DNA from: Ascaphus truei
Taxonomy: Eukaryota > Chordata > Amphibia > Anura > Ascaphidae
DNA length: 64,000 nt
Assembly (NCBI GenBank): GCA_036426205.1
Contig: CM071568.1
Coordinates: 226,507,319 to 226,571,318 of the forward strand
Direction of reading: 5' to 3'
The stretch's first letter is position 1. Every line of letters starts with the position of its first letter. The notes beneath the pieces were generated by a model that saw only the letters and a list, made by a program, of their open reading frames with translations, ran no database searches and was not told the DNA's origin. Below are positions 1 through 10,508 of this stretch, one piece after another. A program made the translations under genes and the position numbers.

Positions 1-200
1 CACTTGTGATGCATTTGCATGTCTCAGACAGGTCTGCAACCCTGTCTCTCCCCATTATCGCTTAGCACATTATTTGCTCCTACTGCAGCAAGGGATTCTG
101 GCTAATGACATGCACATCCATTTTAACATGGACCCTTATGAGCTTATGCCTGTGGCATTACACAGCTTTTCAGCACAGCCTGGTTTAAGAAGTGCATAGC
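1..200 (+). repeat. dispersed ~200-bp repeat, copy 1 of 4
   Basis: This segment matches 42270-42500 on the same strand and 38938-39060 and 40110-40230 on the opposite strand. Shared blocks include the text around 'tctcagacagg', 'tgcaaccctg', 'gggattctgg', and 'cattttaacatgga'. The four copies show a dispersed family; I do not recognise its class. Confidence 0.6.
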
Positions 201-1195
201 CTATCAGACCTCTGGTACAAGTGGTATTTTTATTTATTTATTGTACACTCTACGTGGAGGTTTTTTTTTTATCATTTGATTTATTTGCTTCACCTTGTTT
301 TTACTTGTGTGTCAGAAAACATGTATTTTATTTAATCTCTATTATAATATCAAGAGAGAAAAAAGGCAATCCATTAGAGGAGGTGTACTCCTAAATACTG
401 CAAGTGGGTAAAATACCCCTTAGAGATGTATAATGATCTGGGCAAAGTAACTTTTAATACATATACAATTAAAAAGAATGAGAAAGGACCTCCACAGAGC
501 TGCAAAATAGAGGATAGATTAATGTAGTACAATGTTTCCATGATGTAGTAACCTAATTAAGTGAGTTAAACAGTTTTACATGTATTAAGAGACGGAATAA
601 AGTGAATAATAAAAGAAAATGTAATAATAAAAAGCACACGTACTGGTCCTAGTAGTGAGATCGAGTACTTAGTAGTAAATACTTCTGATATAGAGCTGGA
701 TTAATAATGCAGATTGAAAATTGAAAATGCATTAAATCACAGATTGGCTTCTTCAGATTGCAGTCATCCTGAGAGACACCCTATCCACTTAAATAGATAG
801 AAGGAATTGAATGCCCCCTATACAATCTAAATCAACGAGATTGCACAGAGTGGTCTATTAAGATGAACATGTATAACATCCAGATAGTATCAAGCATGTT
901 CGTGTACAAATAATAATAATAATAGTGCTTGCTTGTTGAACCGCAGTTATAACTGTGTAATCCCTAGTGCAGCAGAGGTGGCACCCATTTTCTTCTAACC
1001 CAGTAGAGTGCCCATGTTCTGTTCATCTTTTATTTAATGTCACCTGGTCTCAGTAACTCTTATCCCCTAGTACATATTATTACTTTGTGCTTGAAGCGCT
1101 TTCAAAGTTACAATCAACAAAATAGACATCCCTTGAAGGTATTGTATGCTGTTAGTAGACCGTGTGCGCTGATAGCCATCAGCTGATTTGATTCA
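201..1195. other. AT-rich stretch, nothing recognised
   Basis: No frame of useful length and no repeat I can name. Short (taa)n near 906-921. Confidence 0.5.
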
Positions 1196-1285
1196 TACTG
1201 CTAGAGCTGTGGCCTAGAAAAGCAGTGGTTGGGGGTTCTAGTCCTGATGGGTCTGACACCAGTACACCATTCCAGTCATTAAAAG
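1196..1285 (+). repeat. tRNA-derived SINE fragment
   Basis: The segment carries a polymerase III A-box-like string (tggcctagaaa, from about 1210) and, about 20 bases later, a B-box-like string (ggttctagtcc). That spacing and order are typical of tRNA-derived SINE heads. No tRNA cloverleaf is intact, so it is not called as a tRNA gene. Confidence 0.5.
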
Positions 1286-1769
1286 GGAATCAAGCCATAT
1301 GTCCAACATTTTTAAAACTAGTGACAGGGGCTAGAATGTTGTTAGAGTCGGTTCTCATCTGTAGCTCCGTTGTTGGTAAAAATGTAGCCTTAGTCCCAAA
1401 TACCATCGCTACAGTTTTGTCAGTGTTTAAAATAAGTTTGTTTTTTGGAAATCCAGTATTCAAGTCTTGAAAAATCAGTTTGAAGTACGTGTCCAAGGTC
1501 AGAGATTCTAGGGCTGTGCAAAATTGTTTAATTCACATACATGTGCATTGAAGCTCCCTTACAAGCTGTAGGTAGATCATTAATGAAAACTGAAACGTGT
1601 AGGGGCCCCAAAACAGAGCCTTGCAAGACCTCAAGGGGTTGGAGATAGAGCCAGAGATAGACATATATTGGGATCTACCAGATAGGTATGAGTTTAAAGC
1701 ATATTCCCCTATTCCACAGCATACCATACTACCATCATACATACTACATACTATGTTACCAAAGCACAT
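1281..1769 (-). mobile_element. L2/CR1-like LINE reverse transcriptase, inverted 5' part
   Basis: Two minus-strand frames (1533-1769 and 1290-1496) together read like the central to C-terminal part of a non-LTR reverse transcriptase of the Jockey superfamily: a SYLSGRSQ block, a decayed GVPQGS-like block (ALFWGPYTF), then NKLILNTDKTVAMVFG and VTSFK. The catalytic aspartate box is not preserved. The copy has stops and frameshifts. It meets a plus-strand piece of the same protein at about 1768, which suggests one element with an inverted 5' end. Confidence 0.65.
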
Positions 1770-1960
1770 TGCCTAGGAGTGACATTTGACTCCCTCCTTT
1801 CCTTCTCCATTCACATTCATGGCATACGGTAGCTAAAATGTGTTGCTGCTTCCTGCGTAATATTGCCAAGATCTGCCCTTTCATCTGTCAATCTACTGTT
1901 AAAACTCTAATGCATCCCCTTATCTTCACCTCAGAAGAATTATGGGGAGTGCTAGAAAGA
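1765..1960 (+). mobile_element. L2/CR1-like LINE, direct 3' part
   Basis: The plus strand reads CLGVTFDSLLSFSIHIH and, after a frameshift, FLRNIAKICPF, the conserved block that follows SFKYLG in L2-type reverse transcriptases. It continues exactly where the neighbouring minus-strand piece stops in protein order. The 3' end of the element was not found. Confidence 0.6.
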
Positions 1961-2955
1961 GCTGAAAATGTGCAACAAATAAGTGCAACATATAAAACAG
2001 TAGTGAATAAAGTGTAACAAAATAAACAAATTGAATCAACCATGTACTATAGAGATGTTCTTTTTTTCTTCAAAAAAACAATAAGAAAACCGATTTCTTC
2101 CTCCAGGGATCATAGAAGAAGAGAAATTATATCCAATAGTATATATTGTATAGGTTGTATTTTCTCAAAAGGTTAAAGCTTCAATGATTACACTCAAATT
2201 TCAAATATTTGTCACAGGAAATATACAGGGGTCTTTAGGGGGTGATCCTCGGTGGTCTTGTGCAGTCCCAGGTATTCAGTGCCTCTTTCCCCTTCCTCGT
2301 GTGTCAGGAGGATGCTGGGGAGCGCCGGGAAGTGCCGGCTCACTCACCCGGCATTCACTTCCTGATCGTGACTTCACGGGTCTCACGTCTCGCAATTTTT
2401 GGGGCTGCAATGTTTTGGGCTGCTCTCCGGACCTCGATCACCTCCCCCTCCGCTGTAATGGATATCAGGCTCTCCAACTCTACGCTTTTTTGCCGTATGG
2501 ATTAGTCAGGAGCGATGAGTGGTGAATGGTGCTCACAAACACATGTATACTCTGTTTTCTTTTTGTTTTTGAAACTCAATAAATGTCCAGAGTGTTTACT
2601 TAAGTGTCCATAATAACTGGATCTATATACTGTAGAAACAATTCAGGGGAGATAAGGACCTAGTGGTGTCCACCTGGCAACCACATTAATTGGCCACTAT
2701 ATTATACTTCCCACATAATGAATTAATGCATAACAGGCACTGGTTTAGGCAAATATTACAGGGCTATTGCCCATTACCTGCCATGGATGATCCAGGACAC
2801 ACCAGTCACTCCAGGGCATGCAGTCCTCATAAGTAGCAGTAAGTAGTAGAAAGCAGGAGCACAGCCAAAATCAAGAAGAGTAAATATTCCAGGGCAACTC
2901 CAGATTGCATAAAAATAATTTATTGCACAAGCAGCTCACAGCAGCTCTGTAGAAA
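1961..2955. other. unassigned; GC-rich island at 2220-2520
   Basis: AT-rich flanks surround a GC-richer block at about 2220-2520 with overlapping open frames (113 and 87 aa) that resemble no protein I know. It lies downstream of the minus-strand PLE end and could be part of its long-terminal-repeat-like region. Confidence 0.35.
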
Positions 2956-2997
2956 CACATCTACGCGTTTCGGCCAGAGGGACTTTATCAAGGTGTG
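2956..2997 (-). ncRNA. hammerhead-like ribozyme relic (U3/A8 variant)
   Basis: Read on the minus strand: stem I CACACC/GAUGUG (5 of 6 pairs), core UUGAUAA in place of CUGAUGA, one extra A, a weak stem II, then GAA, the palindrome ACGCGU as stem III, and A at the cleavage position 17. The core differs from consensus only at C3 to U and G8 to A, two bases that pair with each other in the active fold. It lies about 1 kb past a PLE endonuclease on the same strand, where such ribozymes occur in PLEs. Activity is unknown. Confidence 0.55.
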
Positions 2998-4126
2998 AGC
3001 ACACAGTACAAATGCAAGCGTTTTAAAGAAAATAAATTCGCACCCCTAACCAATAGGAATGACGTCATCATCATGCGTCCCAAAACCGGGTCGCACCGAC
3101 GTAGCGCTCCTCCGATTGGTCAGTGGTATCAGCTGACATGGTATTGAGAACAAAACAAACTTTAATCAGTCCATAAATGGACAAAAGACATAACAATTAT
3201 ATAACATAGGAAAATACAACAACAAACTAAAAAAACTAAGAAGAACTGAAAAAAACTGAACTAAACATTTGCAAAACACAAATGGGAACAATGTGAACAA
3301 ACATTAAGCAATGAAAATAAATATTAGTAAAAAAACAAAACAATAACTAATATGATTATCCAAATCAATAAATAATAAAACAATATAATTAAGGACTATA
3401 TTATACATAATCATTGCTAGATCAAATGCACATTGATAGAACCACCTGTGGTACAGTGAAACCCTATCTTACACCCAAACATAGGGTAACCGTTAAAATT
3501 TGATGATACAAAGTCTTGGATGAAAACCCAGGATTATTTATCTAACAAAAAGTATAGATAAACATTAAATGTTAAAACGAAATACCCAAAGGATATGTAG
3601 CACAAATGCAGTAACTGCAATAATAGAGGTTGAAATGTAAACAGTGAACACATGTATAGCTTCAATGAAAAGACCATAACATAGAGATAATACTCAGACT
3701 AAATTAAATATATAAAAGTATATAAAGAGATCCATTACTAAACAGATCAATAAATAAAAAGAAAATTATTTTCTAATATATAATGTAAAGAACTATACAT
3801 ATGTAGACCGTTGACAGATCAACAAGGAACCTTCCAAAGATGATGAGGCCTACAATAGACCCCCCAATAACCTAGGGCAATAAACAAGTAGTGACTTTAC
3901 TAGAACCAACCAAAGAATTATGTAGTATCCAAACCATTTTAGGATAGTCTAAACATAATATAAATATTATAAGCATCACTACACATTGTCTAATCGATCA
4001 CTAGATTTAAAAAAATGGGTGAGATCACTGTCTATATTCATCCCATAGGGCATTCTGGTCCTCAACGTGAAGATCCAGAAAGACTCACGTCTATCCAACA
4101 TTTTAGTTCAATTAACCCTCCCCGCT

Positions 4127-4146
4127 CCCCCCCCCCCCCCCCCCCC
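4127..4146. repeat. poly-C tract
   Basis: A run of about 20 C inside the decayed PLE B coding region; a likely polymerase-slippage expansion. Confidence 0.9.
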
Positions 4147-4313
4147 GTAAAGTTGGAACAGAATCGATGAAACTTGAAATTCTTTATACCACCTCTTGAG
4201 CAACCAGAGAAATGCTTAGGGACCGGATGATTAAAGTCTAAGATGTTCCATCATCCTGATCTTTAAACACCTGGTGGTCTGACCCACATATTGGCATCCC
4301 CAGGCTGTAGCTA

Positions 4314-4512
4314 AGTCTATTAAAGATTTAGAAAAAGAAATTATGAGGAAAAAACAAACCAAATTTGAAAGGGATAAGCTTGATTACAAGTGCAATCAAG
4401 TTAGTGCCTGGGAAAAAATTACACAACCTAGAAGGGGTAGTAAAGGGACACAATCAGGTCATTCAACATGCATCAATAAATCTGGGAACAGTTCTCGGTG
4501 TAAAACACAGTA
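4314..4512 (+). mobile_element. possible PLE N-terminal fragment
   Basis: Plus-strand translation gives DLEKEIMRKKQTKFERDKLD followed by YKCNQVSAW, a lysine-rich block resembling the N-terminal region of some vertebrate PLE proteins. It has no start codon and is broken by a stop near 4512. It points the opposite way from the PLE pieces on either side, so the region is a mosaic. Assignment is by general resemblance only. Confidence 0.4.
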
Positions 4513-4920
4513 ATAAAATGTGAACTCATACAAAATTATGCTAAAGTATATTGCACAGAGATTCAATTATGACAAAAATGACATACAAAGTAGAGATTTT
4601 CTCTAGAAATTCTATAGTATTTCATCTCATCATAGAAACATATAACAGTAAAAGTTAACATAGTTCTAATATTGCACATGGAATAATTATACAACAATAA
4701 ATATAAAATGACATTTAAAAAACCCACACCATACTATAAAATCTAGATAGATAACTGTAATAAAACATATTTTTTCTCAAATATAAGAAAAAATAGAGGG
4801 GAGGTAAAAGAGATAAGAACAGGCATTAGTATTAAAAACACATACAATGTCACACATATAATATAAAATGTATTATTAAAAAAGTAATAATAAAAAAAAG
4901 ACACTAAAAAGGATACAATC
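4513..4920. other. AT-rich stretch between PLE pieces
   Basis: No coding signal. Probably 3' untranslated sequence of PLE A on the minus strand. I looked for a hammerhead-like core here and saw none. Confidence 0.4.
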
Positions 4921-5099
4921 AGAACCTAAAATGACCCAAAGTCTATTTCTGCATTCAACCCATCTGGTATTAATGTTTTCAATTTAAAAATCCAAAACGC
5001 TTCTCTCTATGAGAGGGTCTTTATGATATCTCCACCTCTCCAATAATTTTTGTATACATTCTATTACTCTATACTTCAAACATGTAGGATCTCATCTAT

Positions 5100-5232
5100 G
5101 TTTTAAATTGAAATGTTTAGGAACACTGTGGGTTAACAATTGTTTCTTTATGTTCCCAATGTGCTCCAGTGTGCGGACATGCACTGGTCTAGTTGTGCGT
5201 CTGACATACTGGAGCCCACACGAACAGTGCAA
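5100..5232 (-). pseudogene. PLE A GIY-YIG endonuclease fragment
   Basis: Minus-strand translation shows CSCGLQYVRRTTRP, then VRTLEHIGNIKK and HSVPKHF. This is the GIY-YIG endonuclease signature of PLEs: a cysteine pair before the GLQYV block, R-T-T, and the later E-H pair. The usual glycine after YV is arginine here. The enzyme nicks target DNA for insertion; in this copy it is cut off from the RT by frame breaks. Confidence 0.8.
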
Positions 5233-5754
5233 GTTTATTTTTTAGATTATATGGCCTTTAAATATAACTTGCGGACATTCTGGTAGTGAATTGTTTAGGT
5301 TTGGATTTTTTTTTTAAATAGACCAATGTTTTTCTATAATGTGTTTATTTTTGCGTCATTATTATATTGTGTGATAAAATCAGTCTTAAAATCAGTAGTA
5401 ATGGTATTTTCCCTTTGTTTCGGAGTTAATAGTTCTTCTCTATTTAGGTTGTCACACTTTTCAAATGCTGCTTTTATGATGCCCATGTCATATTCACTTT
5501 CTAAAAACCTCTCCTTTAGTGTATCGGATTGTGTAGGAATATTTCGTTCTTCGTGCAATGTCGCTTAATTCTGCGTAGTTGGCCATATGGTACATTATTG
5601 ACCCATCTTGGGTGGTGACAACTTGATTTTTTAATGTAACTGCTACTATCAACATTCTTAAAGAATGTTTTTGTGTTAATGACACCTTCCTCAAAATAAA
5701 TGAACAAATCTAAAAAATCTATTTCGTATTGGTTCCATTTATAAGTAAAACGAT

Positions 5755-5967
5755 TCATCTTGCAAAAATGAAAAAAAAAAACTCTTGGAAACTGGCTTCA
5801 TTCCCTTTCCAGATAAAAAATATGTCATCAATATATCTATGCCACGTGACCAGGTTCGCGCTGGGTGGGTTATTACTCCAAATATTTTCTTTTTCCCATA
5901 TTCCCATAAAGAGATTCACATAGCTCGACGCAAACCTGGTCCCCATGACAGTACCCCATTTTGGCAA
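5755..5967 (-). pseudogene. PLE A reverse transcriptase, catalytic fragment
   Basis: A 70-residue open frame containing the MGTRFASSYVNLFMG block and, about 30 residues later, RYIDDIFFIW. The latter is the catalytic motif of PLE reverse transcriptases, with both aspartates present. The frame then runs into an A-rich tract coding for phenylalanines, where alignment to the family is lost. The next piece of the same protein lies in another frame at 5516-5758. Its enzyme would copy PLE RNA at a nick in the genome, but this copy cannot. Confidence 0.8.
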
Positions 5968-6931
5968 CTAAAAAACATTGTTGAACCAAAAATAATTATG
6001 TTTTAATATAAAATCAGTGCCTTCTATTAAAAATTCTGCTAATTTTATAGCTACTTTTTCATCTTCTTCTAATATCCTAATTGCCTCACAACCTTTTTGA
6101 TGGTCAATTGAAGTGTACAATGAACTGATATTGCATTTTGCTCAAATATAATTATCCTGCCCCTTCATATCTTTCAATATAACTGATACTTGTAAAGTAT
6201 CTCTTAAATATGATTTAATTTTCACAACATAGTTCTGCAAATAAATATGTATAGACTCCGATAGGTTGGATGTCAAAGAGACTATTCCCAAAATGATTGA
6301 TCTACATTTGGGATCCGTTAAGCTTTTGTGAATTTTGGGTAAAAAATAGAAAACTGGAATTTTCGGTTTATTTGCTCATAAATAATAAAATTCAGATTGA
6401 TTTGAAACACCCTTCACTTCCCATTAAATAATATTCAAGTTCTTCCAGGAAATCGGAGGTAGGATCTTTTTGTAATTTAGTATAAGAATCAGTGTCTCCT
6501 AAAATTCTATTAGCCTCCTTTAAGTAAAAAGTGGTATCCATAATAACAATGCCCCCCCCCCTTTATCAGCTTTGTTTATGGTTATTGTTATGTCATACAT
6601 AAGTTCGAGGGCATGTTTTTCAGCTTTTTAAAAAAATTATTCTTACATTTTCTTCCAACTTTTTTGTCTGTTAATTTTTCAACATTATCCAGAACAGGTT
6701 TATGGAAAACTTCCAAATGGTGTCCCTTAAAGAAAGATGGGTTAAAATTGGAAGTCTTTTTCAAATTTGAATGTACATTATTATCAGCGATGGTGTCTCC
6801 CGAGTTAGTTGTACCCAGATTTGTCTGAATTACATAAGTTGTTGTAGCATCTTTATTAAAAAATTATCTATTCAAAGTTTATTTACGTAAAAATCTATTG
6901 GTGTCGCTTACATAGTGACTTAGAGGACCGG

Positions 6932-8518
6932 ATGACTGAGCTGAAGACAGCAAACACTATTATTACCGCCATGGTCAAGAAACAGACCCGCTCGGACAAA
7001 GTTATTGCTGGCTTGCAGCAGAAACAGAAGGAGGTTAAAAAAAAGGCCCTCCGTCGCAGTGTAGAGCTTGGACTATCTCAGAAGGAGTCCCTCAGTCTCA
7101 GTGCAGAGCTCGGAGGCTCTCGAAAGAAGGTTAACCACCTCAGTATGGACCTCAAAATCTCTAGAACAGAGATTCACAGTCCCCGTGCCAGGCTGGAAGT
7201 CTCCCAGAAAGAGTTTCACAGCCTAGGTACCGAGCGGGAGATCTTCCAGAAAGAAGTCCAAACACTCAAGTTAGAGCTGGATGTTTCTTGCCAGGAGGTC
7301 AACAGTATCCGGACAGAGGTGGACATATTGCAGGACGAGGTACATACTCTCTGCCTTGCGCTGGAGGCCTCACACCAATAGATTAGCAGTCACCATACAG
7401 AACTGGAAGTCTCTAAAAAGGAACTTCACAGTTTCGCTGAGGAGTTGGACATCTCTCAAAAAGCTGTCTACAGTCTTAGTAAGGATCTTAAAGTCTCTCA
7501 GAAGGAGCTTCACACCCTCAACCTAGAGATAGAAGTCTCACGCCAGAAGACAGGGAGTCTCAACTTAGTAGTGTGTAAATGGAAGTAGGACTACAAGGAG
7601 GCCCTGAATATTATAGAGACTGTAAAAAGAGAAAATACAAGTCTGAAAAAGATAAAAAAAATTCTGATTTGACTGACCACGTCAATGAAAAGAAAGAAAA
7701 GCTGAACGAGCTTGAAAAAAATAAAGAAACTATTGGAAGATGAAGAGTTAGAAGCATTGGAGTAGCGTACACACGCAGAACATATAATGCAGATCCAGCT
7801 GCAAGAGCTGCGCGCGCATCTACAGAATGCCAAAGAGAAGCAGCGATCTCTGCAGGAAGAAAATCTGCAGGATGCTAAAAAAGTACATGTGCTGCAGGAA
7901 CGTCTGATTACCCAGTGTCACCCCGCACCCCAGCATGAGGAACTGAAGGCTACCCTGAACATCACCAGATCATCACTAGAGGCCAAGCTTAGAGGCCAGG
8001 TGACTCTGTACAAGAGGGAGCACAAGAAGGTCCAGAAACTGAGGCAAGCAGCTGCGGCCCTAGCAAAGAAATCCACAGAGCTCCAAAATATAGTGAAGGA
8101 TGCATTGATGCACACTCAGAGCAAGCTCCAGAAACAGGATTATCTCGCTGATGAGCTAAACTCGTTAAAAAGGGAGAAAAGCAGTAGAGTAATTCAGAAA
8201 TACTACAAAGCTCTTGTCCAAGCAAGGATGGAAAGAGAAATGTATCTGCACAAACGCTCTGCAGCGCTCACCATACAGGCTGCCTACAGAGGAATGAAAA
8301 CTCGTCCGCTAAATCGCCAGAATAAAGCAGCCTGCCTTCTCCAATCCATATGGAGAATGCAACGTCAAAGAAAGAATTTTGAACATTTGAAGCAGTGTGT
8401 ATGGGCATTCCATGACAAACTATTCCCCATTTGGCTATCCATTGGCAGGCTCAGAAGAAATGCTTACCGTTACATCTTTGTCAGGAGAAATGTCTTCAAG
8501 GATTTTTCAGTTTGACGC
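6932..8518 (+). pseudogene. intronless coiled-coil / IQ-motif protein pseudogene
   Basis: A continuous protein-like reading of about 525 residues spans three open pieces (6932-7381, 7382-about 7770 with stops and a frame change, 7787-8515). The first half is a long coiled coil built from 14-residue repeats of the form L-E-V-S-Q-K-E-x-H-S-L-x-x-E, at least ten copies between about 7050 and 7580. The middle is charged coiled coil. The C-terminal third carries three IQ-like calmodulin-binding motifs: SSRVIQKYYKALVQARMER, SAALTIQAAYRGMKTR, and KAACLLQSIWRMQRQRK, followed by a short basic tail. Four in-frame stops and a frameshift make it non-functional. No introns are visible over 1.6 kb, so a retrocopy is likely, but I see no poly-A tail. 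I cannot name the parent; IQ-bearing spindle or centrosome proteins are candidates by architecture only. Confidence 0.7.
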
Positions 8519-8639
8519 TTAATAGGAATACTCCTTGAACATTTTGGGAACATTTCATGGCTAACTCAAACTAAGTGCTACAGTACCTGAAGAATATCAG
8601 GATTCAGGGATGTTTTCAATCCAGTGGATGCAGAAGTTT
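8519..8639. other. short spacer after the pseudogene
   Basis: About 120 bases that could be 3' untranslated sequence of the retrocopy or the upstream edge of the Gypsy fragment. Confidence 0.3.
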
Positions 8640-8962
8640 TGACCCCACATCTGTCCAATGATTGTCCCATCTACCTAATCCTGGGAAAAGACATACCTCA
8701 CGGAAAAATCTATTCCTTGTCCCCTAATGATCCTGAAAGAATATATTGATAAATACCTACAGAAAGGTTTGATATGGCATTCCACGTCACGGCATAGGTA
8801 CTGCTGTTTTTTGTAAAGAAAAATATGGGGACCTTTGCCCCCCATATTTACTATTGTAAACGTAACGACTCAATACCATCAAGAACCAATACACTATCCC
8901 TCTTATCCTGGATCTCATTGATCAAGTTCAGGATGTGTCCTGGTTCTCCAAATTAGACCTGA
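8640..8962 (+). mobile_element. Ty3/Gypsy reverse transcriptase fragment
   Basis: The plus strand reads, across frameshifts, CPIYLILGKDIPHGKIYSLS, then KYLQKGLIWHSTS, FFVKKNMGTFAP, and NQYTIPLILDLIDQVQDVSW with FSKLDLRA. This is the ordered series of conserved blocks at the start of a Gypsy-type pol RT (YDCxIDL..G..P.GxxYxLS ... KKKDG.LRPCIDYR ... NRYPLPLI ... FSKLDLR). It stops abruptly after LDLRA, before the YVDD catalytic box, where PLE sequence begins. Confidence 0.8.
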
Positions 8963-10060
8963 GAGCCTTAGTTCAAATACTTCCCAGTATGTTAATGTTT
9001 TTTCTTCAAAAATATGTGAGTCTATTGACTTCTTATATTAAGAAATCCAGCTCCATTTTGAATGCCTTCAAGAAGTTCATGTGGGAGCCCGGATACCGCT
9101 GGGTCACATGTGACGTTCAGTCTCTATATACTAGTATCCTCCACACCAAGGGGATAAAATGAATCAAACAATTTTTGGCACAAGATTCCACTCTACATCC
9201 TTTTATTTCTCATTTCATTATTGAATACATCAAGTTTATATTATCTCACAATTTTACCTTGAAATTTACGGTACGGTGATGGGTACATGCTTTGCCCTCA
9301 GTTACGCTAATTTGTATATGGGGGCATGGGAGCATCACTGTATATGTCAAAATAATTCAGCTAATAGCCTGGAAGCATTTTATTGATGATATTTTGATGT
9401 GGAAGGGTGATGAGGAATCCTTATATTCTTTCTTGGGATACAGTACATTAACAACAATGATACTAATTTAGTGTTTACTTCTCTAAACCATATCTCTATG
9501 GTACATTTCCTTGATATTCATCTTGAGGTATTAGACGATGGCAGTATTGTTACTACCACCCATTTCAAGAAAGTGGATACGAATAGTTTTTTTGATGGCT
9601 TCAAGTGACCACAACAGACAGTTGATTAACAATATTCCCCATGGCCAATTTACAAGACTCAGACGGAATTGTAGTCGTGATATGGATTTCGAACATCAAG
9701 CCAGGGAGTTATATAATAAATTCATTTCTAGAGGTTACCAATCGGATCTACTGACCAATGCATGGTATCGAGCTAGAGCCCTTGATAGGAACCAGTTGTT
9801 GATCACTAAGGGTTGTTCAACTCCTGTTTCTCGATATAATAAATGTTCCTTTCATCACCAAGTATAACTGTCAAGGAAATTAAATCAGACATATTGTTTG
9901 TAAACACCGGAACATTCTGGGCAATGACCCAGTGTTGGGTTTTAGATTGTCTGCCAGACCTCAGATATTGTTTAGGAAACCTAGCAATTTCAGAAGCTCA
10001 CTTGCCCCCACTGATATAGGCCTTGAATTGCTCCAGTCTCCCTTGTCCACCTTGCTACCT
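8963..10060 (+). mobile_element. Penelope-like element C, RT part, decayed
   Basis: The plus strand reads SYIKKSSSILNAFKKF and WVTCDVQSLYTSILHTKGI (9030-9160), then a decayed MGT.FA..YANL..G block, HFIDDILMWKGDEESLYSFL (catalytic aspartates intact, about 9380-9440), HGQFTRLRRNC and FEHQARELYNKFISRGY (9640-9750), and FRLSARPQILFRKPSNFRSS (about 9940-10000). This is the order of a PLE reverse transcriptase with its thumb region. Several frameshifts and stops break it. I do not find the GIY-YIG endonuclease downstream; it is deleted or unrecognisable. A hammerhead-like motif follows at 10509. Confidence 0.8.
9538..9867 (+). pseudogene. PLE C thumb/connection fragment
   Basis: This 109-residue open frame contains NNIPHGQFTRLRRNCSRDMD and YNKFISRGYQSDLLTNAWYR, the conserved stretch between the RT palm and the endonuclease in PLEs (family pattern: P.GQF.R+RRNC, then F...GY...L..A). 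The start codon is incidental; the parental reading frame begins upstream in other frames. Confidence 0.75.
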
Positions 10061-10508
10061 GCCAAATGTTCTGGGAATTTTTCATGCTAAGCTTGTTGAT
10101 ATTTACACAAAAATTGCAAAACTTTTTCCTTCTCCACTTCCTGTACCATTTAGGTATTTCAAAAATAGATATAATTCTATTCAATTTTATTGTGATAACC
10201 ATTTGTCTTCTCTCTTTTGTTTTTCATTCCTTAGAGTTCCAATTTAGTGTGTTTTAGGTTCCCAATTATCTATAATATGGATTTTTTTTATATCATTATA
10301 TAAATTTGTGTTTGTTATTGTTTTATTTTTAGAGAAGTAGTATTATGTAATTCACCTCTCTTGTAATTTCTATGTATACATTCCCATTAGATATCCTGTG
10401 TAAACCAATTTGGTTCATATTACCTGTTTCTCAATTAATAACACCTGATATTTCCACCAATCCCTGCCTATAGAGGGATTTAAATAACACACACTGTTAC
10501 TATTCAAC
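10061..10508. other. AT-rich sequence downstream of PLE C
   Basis: Short overlapping frames on both strands with no family resemblance. Position suggests the decayed endonuclease region and 3' untranslated part of PLE C. Confidence 0.35.

Larger units (their letters stand above)
2956..4310 (-). mobile_element. Penelope-like element B, 3' part (GIY-YIG end)
   Basis: On the minus strand, about 4305-4240 encodes GCQYVGQTTRCLKIRMMEH, a clear GIY-YIG endonuclease core with its downstream R and E-H residues. Around 4090-4010 it encodes LDRRESFWIFTLRTRMPYG, the conserved C-terminal tail of vertebrate PLE proteins. Stops and a poly-C run (about 4127-4146) show that it is dead. The RT domain is missing. 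About 1 kb of AT-rich sequence follows, ending at a hammerhead-like fold. Confidence 0.75.
4921..6905 (-). mobile_element. Penelope-like element A (RT plus GIY-YIG), decayed
   Basis: PLEs are retroelements encoding a telomerase-related reverse transcriptase followed by a GIY-YIG endonuclease. On the minus strand the order is complete but frameshifted: N-terminal FKGHHLEVFHK (about 6740), TINKADKGGG (about 6580), SLTDPKCRSII (about 6310), ISSLYTSIDHQKG (about 6130), MGTRFASSYVNLFMG (about 5920), the catalytic RYIDDIFFIWKG (about 5840), NNVPYGQLRRIKR (about 5580), the GIY-YIG block CSCGLQYVRRTTRP with LEH (5230-5150), and C-terminal EAFWIFKLKT (about 5000). The YIDD aspartates are intact. At least three frames are needed, so no protein is made. 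A 5' untranslated part may extend to 6905. Confidence 0.85.
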
